From Natronorubrum halalkaliphilum (lineage in GTDB: Archaea; Halobacteriota; Halobacteria; Halobacteriales; Natrialbaceae), in the NCBI RefSeq assembly GCF_009834785.1, contig NZ_WUYX01000069.1, forward strand, positions 62,001 through 126,000: DNA of 64,000 nt, given 5' to 3'. How positions within the stretch are numbered: the first letter of the stretch is position 1; every line of letters starts with the position of its first letter. Both the position numbers and the translations under genes were made by a program. The notes below the pieces were generated by a model. The model was given only the letters and a program-made list of their open reading frames with translations, searched no databases and had not been told where the DNA came from. Of this stretch, positions 8,182-15,889 are shown piece after piece.

Positions 8182-9819
8182 CTACGGTCCGGCTTCGGTT
8201 CCGCTTCCGCTTCGGTTCTCGTCCGCACTCTCGTCGTCCGCACTCTCGTCGTTCGCCTCGAGTTTGTACTTCTGGATCTTCCCGCTGGTCGTTCGCGGCA
8301 GTTGGTCGATGAACTCGATTTCGCGCGGATGTTTGTACTCGGCGACGCGCTCGAGGCAGTACTCCGCGAGCGCCTCGCTCGTCACGTCCGTGCCGGGCTC
8401 GACGTCCGCCGCGGGAACGACGAACGCCTTCGGAACCTCGTTACGTCGCTCGTCCGAAATCCCGACGACGGCGGCGTCCGCGATCGCCTCGTGTTCGAGC
8501 AGCAGGTTCTCGAGTTCGCTGGGGTAGACGTTGTAGCCGGCGGTGACGATGACGTGTTTCTTCCGGTCGACGATCTCGTAGTAGTTGTTCCGATCGCGGC
8601 GAGCGATATCGCCGGTCCGGAAGTAGCCGCGTTCCGTAAAGGCACGCTCGGTCGCCGCGGGCAGGTCGTGATAGCCCGACATCACCTGCGGTCCGCGGAC
8701 GAGGAGTTCGCCCTCCTCGCCGGGGGCGACTTCGTCGCCGCTCTCGTCGACGATCTTACAGTCGGTCATCCGCAGCGGCTGGCCGATCGTTCCGTGTCGC
8801 AGGCCGAACGACGAACCGGACTGCGTGTGGGTCGCCCCGTGGGTCTCCGTCAGCCCGTACCCCTCCGAGATATCGACGCCGGCGGTCGCTTCGAACCGTT
8901 CCTGGACGTTCGTCGAGAGCTTCGCGCCGCCTTCGGAGGCCGACTCGAGGCTCGTCATATCGTACTCCCCGAAGCTGTCGCTTTCGACCATGTCGGCGTA
9001 CATCGTCGTCACGCCGACGAAGTGGGTGATTTCCTCGTCCTCGATGAGCTCCATACACGCCTGTGCATCCCACTCGAGGGCGCTCCGGAAGTACAGACTT
9101 CCGCCGCCCGCCAGCGGCTGGAGGGCGGTGTGAGTGAAGCCGGTGATGTGGTACAGCGGCAGCCAGATCAGACTGCGAACGCCCTCGGGATCGATGTCGA
9201 CGGTCGTGCCTGTGAGCGGCCAGTTCAGCTGGGCCCGCGTGTTCCGGTGGGTGAGTTTGACTCCCTTCGGCTCGCCCGTCGTCCCGGAGGTGTACGGCAA
9301 CAAGGCGACGTCGTCGTCGGCTCGTTCGACAAGCGTCGGTTCGCCTCGAACGTCCTCGAAGAAGATGTCGTCCGGCTCCCGATCCATGTACTGGCTCTCG
9401 ACGGTGATCACGTCGATCTCTCGTCCGGTTTCCTCGAGAGCCTGATCGACGACCGGCCGGAGCGACGGATGCGTGACGACGGCTTTCGCGTCCGTGTCTT
9501 CGAGCTGATAGGCCACCTCGCGGCGCTTGTACTGCGGGTTGACCGGCGAGATCACGACGCCGGCCCTGAACGCCCCCAGGGAGGCGACGACGAACTCCGG
9601 ACAGTTTGGCAGGAACAGGAGCAAGTGATCGTCCGGCTCGAGTCCGAGTTCGTGGAGGCCGCCGGCGAACGACGCCGTCCGGTCCCGGAGTTCGGCGTGC
9701 GTCGTCCGCTCGCCGTGGTGTTCCATCGCCTGCTCGTCACCATGGAGCGCCGCCGTCTCGTCGAAGAGCTTTACAACGTTTCCTTCTGTAGCCGTCGAGT
9801 CGACGTCTGTTAGATCCAT
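8182..9819 (-). CDS. Long-chain fatty-acid--CoA ligase-type AMP-binding enzyme
   Basis: Activates a carboxylic acid through an acyl-adenylate to the CoA thioester. The 545-aa protein has the P-loop LPYTSGTTGEPKGVKLTH, the A5 motif SEGYGLTET, the A7-A8 region YFRTGDIARRD and DRKKHVIVTAGYNVYPSE, and the A10 lysine in RTTSGKIQKYKLE, so it should be active. Substrate not determinable from sequence; medium/long-chain or aryl acids are typical. The ATG at 9819 was chosen because a TATA box lies 28 nt upstream; the longer form would start inside it. The acidic C-terminal tail is haloarchaeal style. Confidence 0.9.
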   Translation of the reverse strand: MDLTDVDSTATEGNVVKLFDETAALHGDEQAMEHHGERTTHAELRDRTASFAGGLHELGLEPDDHLLLFLPNCPEFVVASLGAFRAGVVISPVNPQYKRREVAYQLEDTDAKAVVTHPSLRPVVDQALEETGREIDVITVESQYMDREPDDIFFEDVRGEPTLVERADDDVALLPYTSGTTGEPKGVKLTHRNTRAQLNWPLTGTTVDIDPEGVRSLIWLPLYHITGFTHTALQPLAGGGSLYFRSALEWDAQACMELIEDEEITHFVGVTTMYADMVESDSFGEYDMTSLESASEGGAKLSTNVQERFEATAGVDISEGYGLTETHGATHTQSGSSFGLRHGTIGQPLRMTDCKIVDESGDEVAPGEEGELLVRGPQVMSGYHDLPAATERAFTERGYFRTGDIARRDRNNYYEIVDRKKHVIVTAGYNVYPSELENLLLEHEAIADAAVVGISDERRNEVPKAFVVPAADVEPGTDVTSEALAEYCLERVAEYKHPREIEFIDQLPRTTSGKIQKYKLEANDESADDESADENRSGSGTEAGP

Positions 9820-9841
9820 GGTAGATGATACCGAACCACAG

Positions 9842-9850
9842 TTATAAAAA
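9842..9850 (-). promoter_or_regulatory. TATA box of the AMP-binding ligase gene
   Basis: On the minus strand the sequence TTTTTATAA sits about 28 nt before the ATG at 9819, giving a leaderless transcript and fixing that start. Confidence 0.6.
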
Positions 9851-9992
9851 TTCGCGTTAGCAATAGCTGCCGGATCGACCGACACCGTCGCCTCCGTCGT
9901 CGATCAGGTACCCGTTCGGTAAGCGTATTCATCTATTTAGATGAGAGAAGATATAGGAAAACTTAGGGTCATTCCCTTGCGTGACTGTTCCC

Positions 9993-10775
9993 ATGGCGCC
10001 TCGCCGACTCGCGGCCGTTCTCGGGTTGCTCGTACTGGTGGTTCTCGCCAGCGGCTGTATCGCGTTCGAACCGCCGTCCGATGACGACCCCGACGTGGAA
10101 GCGGTGTTCGAGGGTGCGTTCGTCCACAACGACGACCTCGAAGACGTTTCCGGGGAGCGCGTTTCGGAGGTGACGGACGGCAACCACACGCACACGTCGG
10201 TCGAACAGGTTTACGAACGGCCATACGTTGACTACCGAACTGAATCCCTCGAGACCGAGGGCGAGGAGGAAGCGGAAATTTACGTCTCGAACGCGACGGT
10301 GTCGTGGTGGTACTATCCGGACTCGGAGTGGGCGACGTACTTCGAGGACGACGAGTCGTTCGACAGCGATGACGTCCGATCTGCGCGAGCCGAGATGGCC
10401 GACAGACAACTCGATCTGTACGACCTCGAGTATCGCGGCACCGAACAGGTCGCCGATCGCGAGGCTCACGTCCTCGACGTCGAGATCAAAGACGAAGCCG
10501 TCGAAGAAGGGGTCTCGGTCCTCGTCGGCGATACGGAATACGTCTACGCGCTCGAGACCGTCGATCCGAGCGACGAACTCGAGGCCGTCGAGCAGACGAT
10601 CTGGATCGACGTGGAGTACGACTATCCGCTGAAAGAACAACTGATCTTCGAGGGGCCGGACGGCGACCGACACAGCTGGACCGAGCGCTTCGAGACGGTC
10701 ACATTCAATTCCGGACTCGAGGACGAGCGGTTCGCGTTCGAGCCGCCGGAAAACACGACGGTTGACGAGTCGTAG
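9993..10775 (+). CDS. LolA/DUF2092-like lipoprotein
   Basis: A 260-aa exported lipoprotein: Arg-rich n-region, hydrophobic LAAVLGLLVLVVLASGC and lipobox Cys. The body has the half-barrel pattern of the LolA/RseB superfamily, ending with the typical TFNSGLEDERFAFEPP. In haloarchaea such proteins probably bind lipids or hydrophobic ligands at the cell surface (family inference). An in-frame GTG at 9981 lies 27 nt after an ATATAGG box and could be a leaderless start; the ATG at 9993 gives the cleaner signal peptide. Confidence 0.78.
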   Translation: MAPRRLAAVLGLLVLVVLASGCIAFEPPSDDDPDVEAVFEGAFVHNDDLEDVSGERVSEVTDGNHTHTSVEQVYERPYVDYRTESLETEGEEEAEIYVSNATVSWWYYPDSEWATYFEDDESFDSDDVRSARAEMADRQLDLYDLEYRGTEQVADREAHVLDVEIKDEAVEEGVSVLVGDTEYVYALETVDPSDELEAVEQTIWIDVEYDYPLKEQLIFEGPDGDRHSWTERFETVTFNSGLEDERFAFEPPENTTVDES

Positions 10776-10838
10776 CGGCGTAACAGCGTCGCGGTCGATC
10801 GCCCGAAGTCACCCGAGGATCGACCGCAGGTTACCGCC

Positions 10839-11771
10839 TCACTCCGCCGACTGTCCGATCTGCTGTCTGTTCTCGAGTTCGAGTCCGCCCTCGAGCGTGC
10901 GGACGGGGTAGGGCATGTCGATCCCGTCCTCGTCGAAGCGCTCCTTGACGGCGGTCACGTACTCCCCTCGCGTCCGAACGAAGTCGGCGCGGGAAGGGTC
11001 GGCGATCCAGAACCGCGACTGGAGGCCGATGTCGGAGTCACCGAGTTCCGTCAGTCTGACGGACGGCGCGGGGTCGTCCATGATGTCGGGGTGACGCTCG
11101 GCTTCCTCGACGATGATGTCGGTCGCCTGCTCGATGTCGTCGCCGTAGCCGATCCCGAAGACGAACTTCAGTCGGAGTTTGTCGGCGTCGACGGGGTTTT
11201 TGAGCACGCTGTCGGTGAGCGCCGAGTTTGGCACCGTCAGCAGTTCGTTATCGAACGTTCTGACGCGGGTCACGCGCAGGCTGATGTCCTCGACGACGCC
11301 CGAGTAGGTGCCCTCGTCCCACTCGATCCAGTCGCCGATCCGGAACGGCTTGTCGGTGTAGATGAACACGCCGGCGACGAAGTTCCGAATGACGTTCTGC
11401 ATCGCGAGGCCGACCGCGAGCGCCCCCGCCGCGGCGATCCCGGCCATCGAGACGAGGAAGTTACCGTAATCGGCGGCCCCGAACGCGACCGCGACGGCCA
11501 CGAACAGGATCAGGAACTTCACGATCATCACCAGCGGCTTCTGTGCGTGGCGGTCGAGTTCGCGGCGATCGAACGCGCGTTCGAGCAGCGGGAGCACGAC
11601 GAACCTGCCGAGCAGGTAGACGAGGACGAACGCGAGGACGAACATGACCAGCCGCTCGGCGCTTCCGGCCTGGGTGGCGGTGAGCCCGGCATCCTCGAGT
11701 AGATTGCCGACGAGCCCGAGATCGGCCGCTGACTCCCCGTTCGCCTGCAGCGGGGAGAGCGCTCCGCTCAT
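10839..11771 (-). CDS. mscS: Small-conductance mechanosensitive channel (MscS family)
   Basis: Tension-gated channel releasing solutes on hypo-osmotic shock. The 310-aa protein has N-terminal membrane helices (about residues 38-62 and 85-110), the glycine/alanine-rich pore helix TM3 (AAAGALAVGLAMQNVIRNF) and the cytoplasmic beta domain starting YTDKPFRIGDWIEWDEGT, followed by the alpha/beta domain. Domain order and length are normal. Its start overlaps the YhbY stop by 4 bp. Confidence 0.92.
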   Translation of the reverse strand: MSGALSPLQANGESAADLGLVGNLLEDAGLTATQAGSAERLVMFVLAFVLVYLLGRFVVLPLLERAFDRRELDRHAQKPLVMIVKFLILFVAVAVAFGAADYGNFLVSMAGIAAAGALAVGLAMQNVIRNFVAGVFIYTDKPFRIGDWIEWDEGTYSGVVEDISLRVTRVRTFDNELLTVPNSALTDSVLKNPVDADKLRLKFVFGIGYGDDIEQATDIIVEEAERHPDIMDDPAPSVRLTELGDSDIGLQSRFWIADPSRADFVRTRGEYVTAVKERFDEDGIDMPYPVRTLEGGLELENRQQIGQSAE

Positions 11772-12016
11772 CGATGCAGCACTGCCGTGTGTCCGCGGGT
11801 GTCGATCAGTTCGGCGTTGACGCGGTCGGCGAGATCGGCCGCCTTTTCGTCCGTCGAGCTGCCGGCGCGGGCCGCACGGAGGAACTTGACTTTCACGAGG
11901 TTCTCGTTCGACAGTTGATCGTCGAGTTCGTCGACGACCGCTTCGAGGCCGCTTTTGCCGACCCAGACGGTGACGTCGAGATCGTGGGCTCGTTGCTTGA
12001 GCTGTTGTTTATCCAT
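11768..12016 (-). CDS. YhbY/CRM-domain RNA-binding protein
   Basis: An 82-aa single CRM domain: the GxxG-type loop is in VWVGKSGLEAVVDELDDQL, and VKVKFLRAARAG and ELIDTRGHTAVLHR follow. CRM proteins bind structured RNA and associate with the large ribosomal subunit (family knowledge). Located between the RNase P protein gene upstream and mscS downstream on the minus strand, a haloarchaeal RNA-processing linkage. Confidence 0.88.
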   Translation of the reverse strand: MDKQQLKQRAHDLDVTVWVGKSGLEAVVDELDDQLSNENLVKVKFLRAARAGSSTDEKAADLADRVNAELIDTRGHTAVLHR

Positions 12017-12125
12017 AGGGCAGACTAACGAGGCGAGCCGTTTGAATCTTCTCGAATCGGCATCTCATCCCGCAGCGTCGAGCGGGCGTCGAAACGCACC
12101 TGGACGACTGCCGTCAGTCGTGTCG

Positions 12126-12154
12126 GTGCAACCGCTGTCGTCCGGCGGTTGCAC
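12126..12154. repeat. Perfect palindromic hairpin element
   Basis: GTGCAACCGC (12126-12135) and GCGGTTGCAC (12145-12154) are perfect 10-bp arms around a 9-nt loop, between the RNase P and YhbY genes. The core is shared with the element at 6767. It could also act as an RNA hairpin in the rnp4-yhbY transcript. Confidence 0.6.
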
Positions 12155-12178
12155 GGCGAAATCGGGACCGAAGGCCCG

Positions 12179-12463
12179 TCAGTCGTCGTAGGGATATCTG
12201 GCGTGGGCACCGCAGTCACAGCTGATTACGACGTGACCGTCCTGGAGCCTCACGCGAGCGTTCTGTCCGGGGCGAAGATACGCATCGCAGCGATCGCAGC
12301 TGAACCGGCGGAACTCTCGGGGCAGCGTCAACCGGTTGCGTTCCGCGACGCGACGCGCGAGACGGACGTAGTACCGCGCCCGATCGTGGTTTCGATCCGC
12401 TGCCGCCGCTCGAGCCAACTCGTGAAGGCGCTCGATCCGCTCGGCGGCGACGTCCGTACCCAT
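12179..12463 (-). CDS. rnp4: Ribonuclease P protein component 4 (Rpp21 family)
   Basis: Protein subunit of archaeal RNase P, which removes tRNA 5' leaders. The 94-aa protein has the N-terminal helical pair (IERLHELARAAAADRNHDRA, YYVRLARRVAERNRLTLP) and the zinc ribbon FSCDRCDAYLRPGQ ... VISCDCGAHARYPY with four Cys. Normal length. Upstream of yhbY on the minus strand, 162 bp apart with a hairpin between. Confidence 0.92.
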   Translation of the reverse strand: MGTDVAAERIERLHELARAAAADRNHDRARYYVRLARRVAERNRLTLPREFRRFSCDRCDAYLRPGQNARVRLQDGHVVISCDCGAHARYPYDD

Positions 12464-12551
12464 ACCACGCCTTTCGGCGGTTCGCCTATTGATGTTGTGT
12501 TTGTGGACTCGTCTCCGGCAGCGACGGCCGGGACGGGGATGGGGCTGAACA

Positions 12552-12729
12552 GTTACCTACGAGTTCGTCGGTTCGGGCCGTACGATCGGGGCCGCAGACG
12601 AGTCGACCCGTCAACCGCTGGACGACCGATCCGCCCGAGAAGGTCGCGTTCACCGGCTGGATCGACGACAAGCGCGGCGCGTTTGCCGCCGTCGACATCT
12701 TCCACGCCTCGACACGGGCCAAAAATTAG
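12552..12729 (+). pseudogene. Probable decayed gene remnant with a frameshift
   Basis: A frame ending at the TAG at 12727-12729 reads NRWTTDPPEKVAFTGW then IDDKRGAFAAVDIFHASTRA with strongly haloarchaeal codon choice. Just upstream a different frame reads VTYEFVGSGRTIGAADEST with equally good codons, preceded directly by TGA. Joining them needs one frameshift near 12600-12615. No usable start codon is seen. The fragment resembles no family I recognise. The rest of the 658-bp region 12464-13121 shows no convincing gene, only the promoter for the next gene. Confidence 0.35.
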
Positions 12730-13085
12730 TGAATCGCCCTTCTCGAGGCGAGGACCTGTGGCGAACCGATCAGTATCCGTGACAGTCTCGCGTTTGATGA
12801 ATTTTGCACATCCGACACAGACTGTTTGAAGCGGGAGGGGAAACGAGAGTTTCGACGCGCGCTCGAGCGTCTCGCTGCTGGTCCGAGTCTCAGAACAATA
12901 CTAAAGAATCAGTCATGTAAGTATTATATCAGAGGCGATCTCGAACGAGTTGGACGGAAACCGATGCGAACTATTGTCGAGTTTCGTGCCAACGGTTCCC
13001 ATAGATATGGCCTATAGACCGGGTAACGGTGCTGGTTGAAAAGGTTTTTGACAATCTCCCGTAGCCGAATCCGATACACAATATT

Positions 13086-13094
13086 GTTATATAT
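13086..13094 (+). promoter_or_regulatory. TATA-like box before the first binding-protein gene
   Basis: The sequence GTTATATAT lies about 32 nt before the ATG at 13122 in an otherwise AT-rich stretch. It is the only strong promoter-like signal between 12.5 and 13.1 kb and probably drives the first SBP-PAP2 pair. Confidence 0.55.
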
Positions 13095-13121
13095 CAACAG
13101 CAAATAGGTGTAATAGACTGA

Positions 13122-14957
13122 ATGAATTGTGATACGAACGGCCCCGTTGACGGCGTCGATCGACGCTCGGTCTTGGCTGCTGGCGCAGCCGGACTATCGC
13201 TCTCCCTGAGCGGCTGTATCGACACCGTTCGAAGCGTCGTCAACGACGACGGGGACGATCAACTGTCACTCTCCATCGTCACGGTTCCCGCGGACGGCGA
13301 CAGGGAAAACGTCCGAATCGCCCGTCACCTCGAGTCGAATCTCGAGGCGGTCGGCGTGGACGTAACCCTCACCATGCGTTCGCGCTCCGAGTTTTTGGAG
13401 AAAGTGCTGATCGATCACGACTTCGATCTCTACGTTGGTCGCCACCCCGCCGATTACGACCCCGACTTCCTCTACGAAGCCCTCCACTCCACGTACGCCG
13501 ACGAAGCCGGATGGCAGAACCCGTTCCGGTACTCCAATCCGACCTTCTTCGACCCCCTGCTCGAGGAGCAACGACGGGCTGAAGGAGAGGAACGACGCGC
13601 ACGTATCGACTCGGTCCTGGACGGACTCGCAGAAGAGAAACCGTTCGAACCGATCTGTCGGCCCGGCGAGTACCGCGTCGCCAGAACCGATCGGTTCGAC
13701 GGCTGGGACGACGGCCACCTCGCGACGCGACGTGGCTATCTCGGCCTCGACCCGCTCGACGAGGAGATCGACCGCCTCGACGCGCTCGTGACCGACGCGC
13801 GCCCGTCACAGAACGTCAACCCGCTCTCGGCGACGGCCCGCGAACGCGGTCCGATCGTCGATCTGCTGTACGATTCGCTCGGCACGGTTCACAGCAGCGA
13901 CGACGGCGAACACGAGATCGCCGAGTGGCTCGCCGAATCCTGGGAGTGGGAGACGCCGTCGGACGACGAACCGGGCGAGAAGACGATCGCCACCGTCACG
14001 CTCCGAGAGGACTGTACGTTCCACGACGGTGAGCCGGTGACCGCCGCGGACGTCGCCTTCACCTATCGGTTCATCGCCGATACCGCACTCGGTCAGGCCG
14101 ACTCCCCGTCGCCTGCGCCGCGCTATCGCGGACTGACGAGTCTGATCGACGAACACGGGATCGAGATCGACGACGAGAGCGACTATCGGCTCCGGATCCC
14201 TGTCGAAGCGGACAGAGCGGTCGCCGAACGCGCGTTTACCGTTCCGATCCTCCCTCGACATATCTGGCGCGAGGAGCTCCGAGATCGGATCGACACCGCC
14301 GGCGACGTTACGGCTCCGCAGGGCCAGTGGGGACTCGTCACCACGAGCTCGGTGGACCCGATCGGCAGCGGGCCCTACCAGTTCGAGAGCCAGTCCGACC
14401 GCGATTACCTGGCCCTCGAGCGGTTCGACGATCACTTTACCCGCCGGGAAGACCTCGACGGCGACCACCTCCTTGCACCGATGGTCGAGGAGCTCCGATT
14501 CAACGTCGATCCCGGCAGTTCGTCCTCTATCGCACGGGTCGAAAGCGGTGCCGCCGACGTCACGTCGTCGATGCTCGAGACGCACGCGATCAACGAAATC
14601 TCCGACGAGCCGGAGATTCAACGGCTCGAGGATCCGTCGTGGACGTTCTATCACCTCGGATTTAACACGCGCGTCCCGCCGTGTAGCAACCCCCACTTCC
14701 GGCGAGCGGTATCCCAGCTGATCGATAAAAAATGGGTGGTCGAAGAAATCTTCTACGACCACGCCGAGCCGATTGCGACGCCGGTAGCCGACGAGTGGGT
14801 CCCCGACGAGTTGGCGTGGGACGACGACACGTCCGAAGACCCGGTGACCCCGTTCGTCGGTACCGACGGCTCTCTCAACGTCGAAGCGGCACGCGCTGCG
14901 TTCGACGCAGCCGGGTATGCCTCCGACAGCGACGGTCGGTTATTGGGGCGGTACTGA
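13122..14957 (+). CDS. Family-5 (peptide/nickel-type) solute-binding lipoprotein, circularly permuted
   Basis: Exported lipoprotein of 611 aa with a Tat-like n-region (DRRSVLAAGAAG) and lipobox LSLSGC. All family-5 segments are present but in rotated order. Residues about 48-208 match what is normally the C-terminal part (LSIVTVPADGDRE, DPDFLYEALHS, PFEPICRPGEYRV). Residues about 225-611 match the normal N-terminal and middle parts (DARPSQNVNPLSATARERG, LREDCTFHDGEPVTAADVAF, WTFYHLGFNTR, HFRRAVSQLIDKKWVVEEIF) and then the protein ends. The ordinary order is seen in the protein at 49628-51241. No permease or ATPase is adjacent; the stop overlaps the start of a PAP2 gene (TGATG). Ligand unknown. 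Confidence 0.85.
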   Translation: MNCDTNGPVDGVDRRSVLAAGAAGLSLSLSGCIDTVRSVVNDDGDDQLSLSIVTVPADGDRENVRIARHLESNLEAVGVDVTLTMRSRSEFLEKVLIDHDFDLYVGRHPADYDPDFLYEALHSTYADEAGWQNPFRYSNPTFFDPLLEEQRRAEGEERRARIDSVLDGLAEEKPFEPICRPGEYRVARTDRFDGWDDGHLATRRGYLGLDPLDEEIDRLDALVTDARPSQNVNPLSATARERGPIVDLLYDSLGTVHSSDDGEHEIAEWLAESWEWETPSDDEPGEKTIATVTLREDCTFHDGEPVTAADVAFTYRFIADTALGQADSPSPAPRYRGLTSLIDEHGIEIDDESDYRLRIPVEADRAVAERAFTVPILPRHIWREELRDRIDTAGDVTAPQGQWGLVTTSSVDPIGSGPYQFESQSDRDYLALERFDDHFTRREDLDGDHLLAPMVEELRFNVDPGSSSSIARVESGAADVTSSMLETHAINEISDEPEIQRLEDPSWTFYHLGFNTRVPPCSNPHFRRAVSQLIDKKWVVEEIFYDHAEPIATPVADEWVPDELAWDDDTSEDPVTPFVGTDGSLNVEAARAAFDAAGYASDSDGRLLGRY

Positions 14958-15811
14958 TGCTGACGGAGGTACTGACGCAGGTCGCACTCGTCGTCGCGAT
15001 CATGCTGCTCGTCTCGATCCCGCTGTTTATCGGCCGGGAGCGACTCACGCGGCTCCGAACGGACTGGCAGTCCCGACTCCGGACATCTGCGCCAGCGATG
15101 CTTATTTTGTCGGTCGTCTTGCTGTTCAACCGGGTCATGCGACAGGACGATCCGGATATCGGTGTTCACATGACCGAGACGATCCGCGGACTCGAGGGCG
15201 AGTTCATCCTCATCTTCCAGCAGATCGGGAGCACGGAGCTGACGATGTACTTCTCGTTCATCTACGTCTACGGCTACACGTTCCTGTTGATCTTCCCGGC
15301 GGTCGCGTACTTCGCGCTGTCGGACACCAGGATGTTCCGACGCCTGTTGACGTCCTACACGCTCAACTACGCGATCGGGCTCACGCTGTACGCGCTCGTG
15401 ATCGCCTACGGACCGCGGAACTTCATGCCTGAAGTAGAGACGGTCCTGTACAACGCGAGTCCGGAGTACCAGCATCTCACTCGCGAGGTCAATCGGAACA
15501 CCAACGTCTTCCCGTCGCTACACACCTCGCTTGCGGCGACGGTCGGCCTGTTCGCCTACCACACCCGGTCGAGCTACCCGAAATGGTATCTTGTCGCCAC
15601 CGTCCTCGCTGTCAGTGTCATTATTTCGACGATGTACCTCGGGCTCCACTGGGCAACCGACGTCGTCGCAGGGCTCGCCCTCGCGGCCTTCTGCGTCGCC
15701 GCGTCCGACCGCATCGTCGGCCGGTGGTCGCTCTCGGCGATCTACACGGATCTCCGCAGTCTTCGCGAGCGACGTGCCGATCGGTCCGACGGAGCCGACG
15801 GTGATCCGTGA
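14957..15811 (+). CDS. PAP2-superfamily (AUR1-like) integral membrane phosphatase/phosphotransferase
   Basis: A 284-aa protein with about six membrane helices. Acid-phosphatase motifs are near the C-terminus: FPSLHTSLAAT (equivalent of PSGH, catalytic His) and STMYLGLHWATDVVAG (SRxxxxxHxxxD type, second His and Asp). YGPRN upstream replaces the usual KxxxxxxRP motif, as in the AUR1/inositol-phosphotransferase-like branch. Expected chemistry is hydrolysis or transfer of a lipid phosphate at the membrane. The start is the ATG sharing one base with the stop of the permuted binding protein, so the two are co-translated. A paralogue lies at 17740. Confidence 0.85.
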   Translation: MLTEVLTQVALVVAIMLLVSIPLFIGRERLTRLRTDWQSRLRTSAPAMLILSVVLLFNRVMRQDDPDIGVHMTETIRGLEGEFILIFQQIGSTELTMYFSFIYVYGYTFLLIFPAVAYFALSDTRMFRRLLTSYTLNYAIGLTLYALVIAYGPRNFMPEVETVLYNASPEYQHLTREVNRNTNVFPSLHTSLAATVGLFAYHTRSSYPKWYLVATVLAVSVIISTMYLGLHWATDVVAGLALAAFCVAASDRIVGRWSLSAIYTDLRSLRERRADRSDGADGDP

Positions 15812-15889
15812 CCGACCCGTGCGCAGCGCCTCGAGCGGCCAGCGCAATACTGTTATACCGCCGGCTGCCAAGTCCCACAAACGATCGGA

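Noticed and set aside
12826-13017. Plus-strand 63-codon ORF before the first binding protein
   Set aside because: Starts at TTG, composition is not haloarchaeal and it overlaps the AT-rich promoter region.
14732-14956. Longer N-terminus for the first PAP2 protein
   Set aside because: The Arg-rich extension is out-of-frame translation of the binding-protein gene; the ATG at 14957 overlaps its stop and starts a membrane helix.
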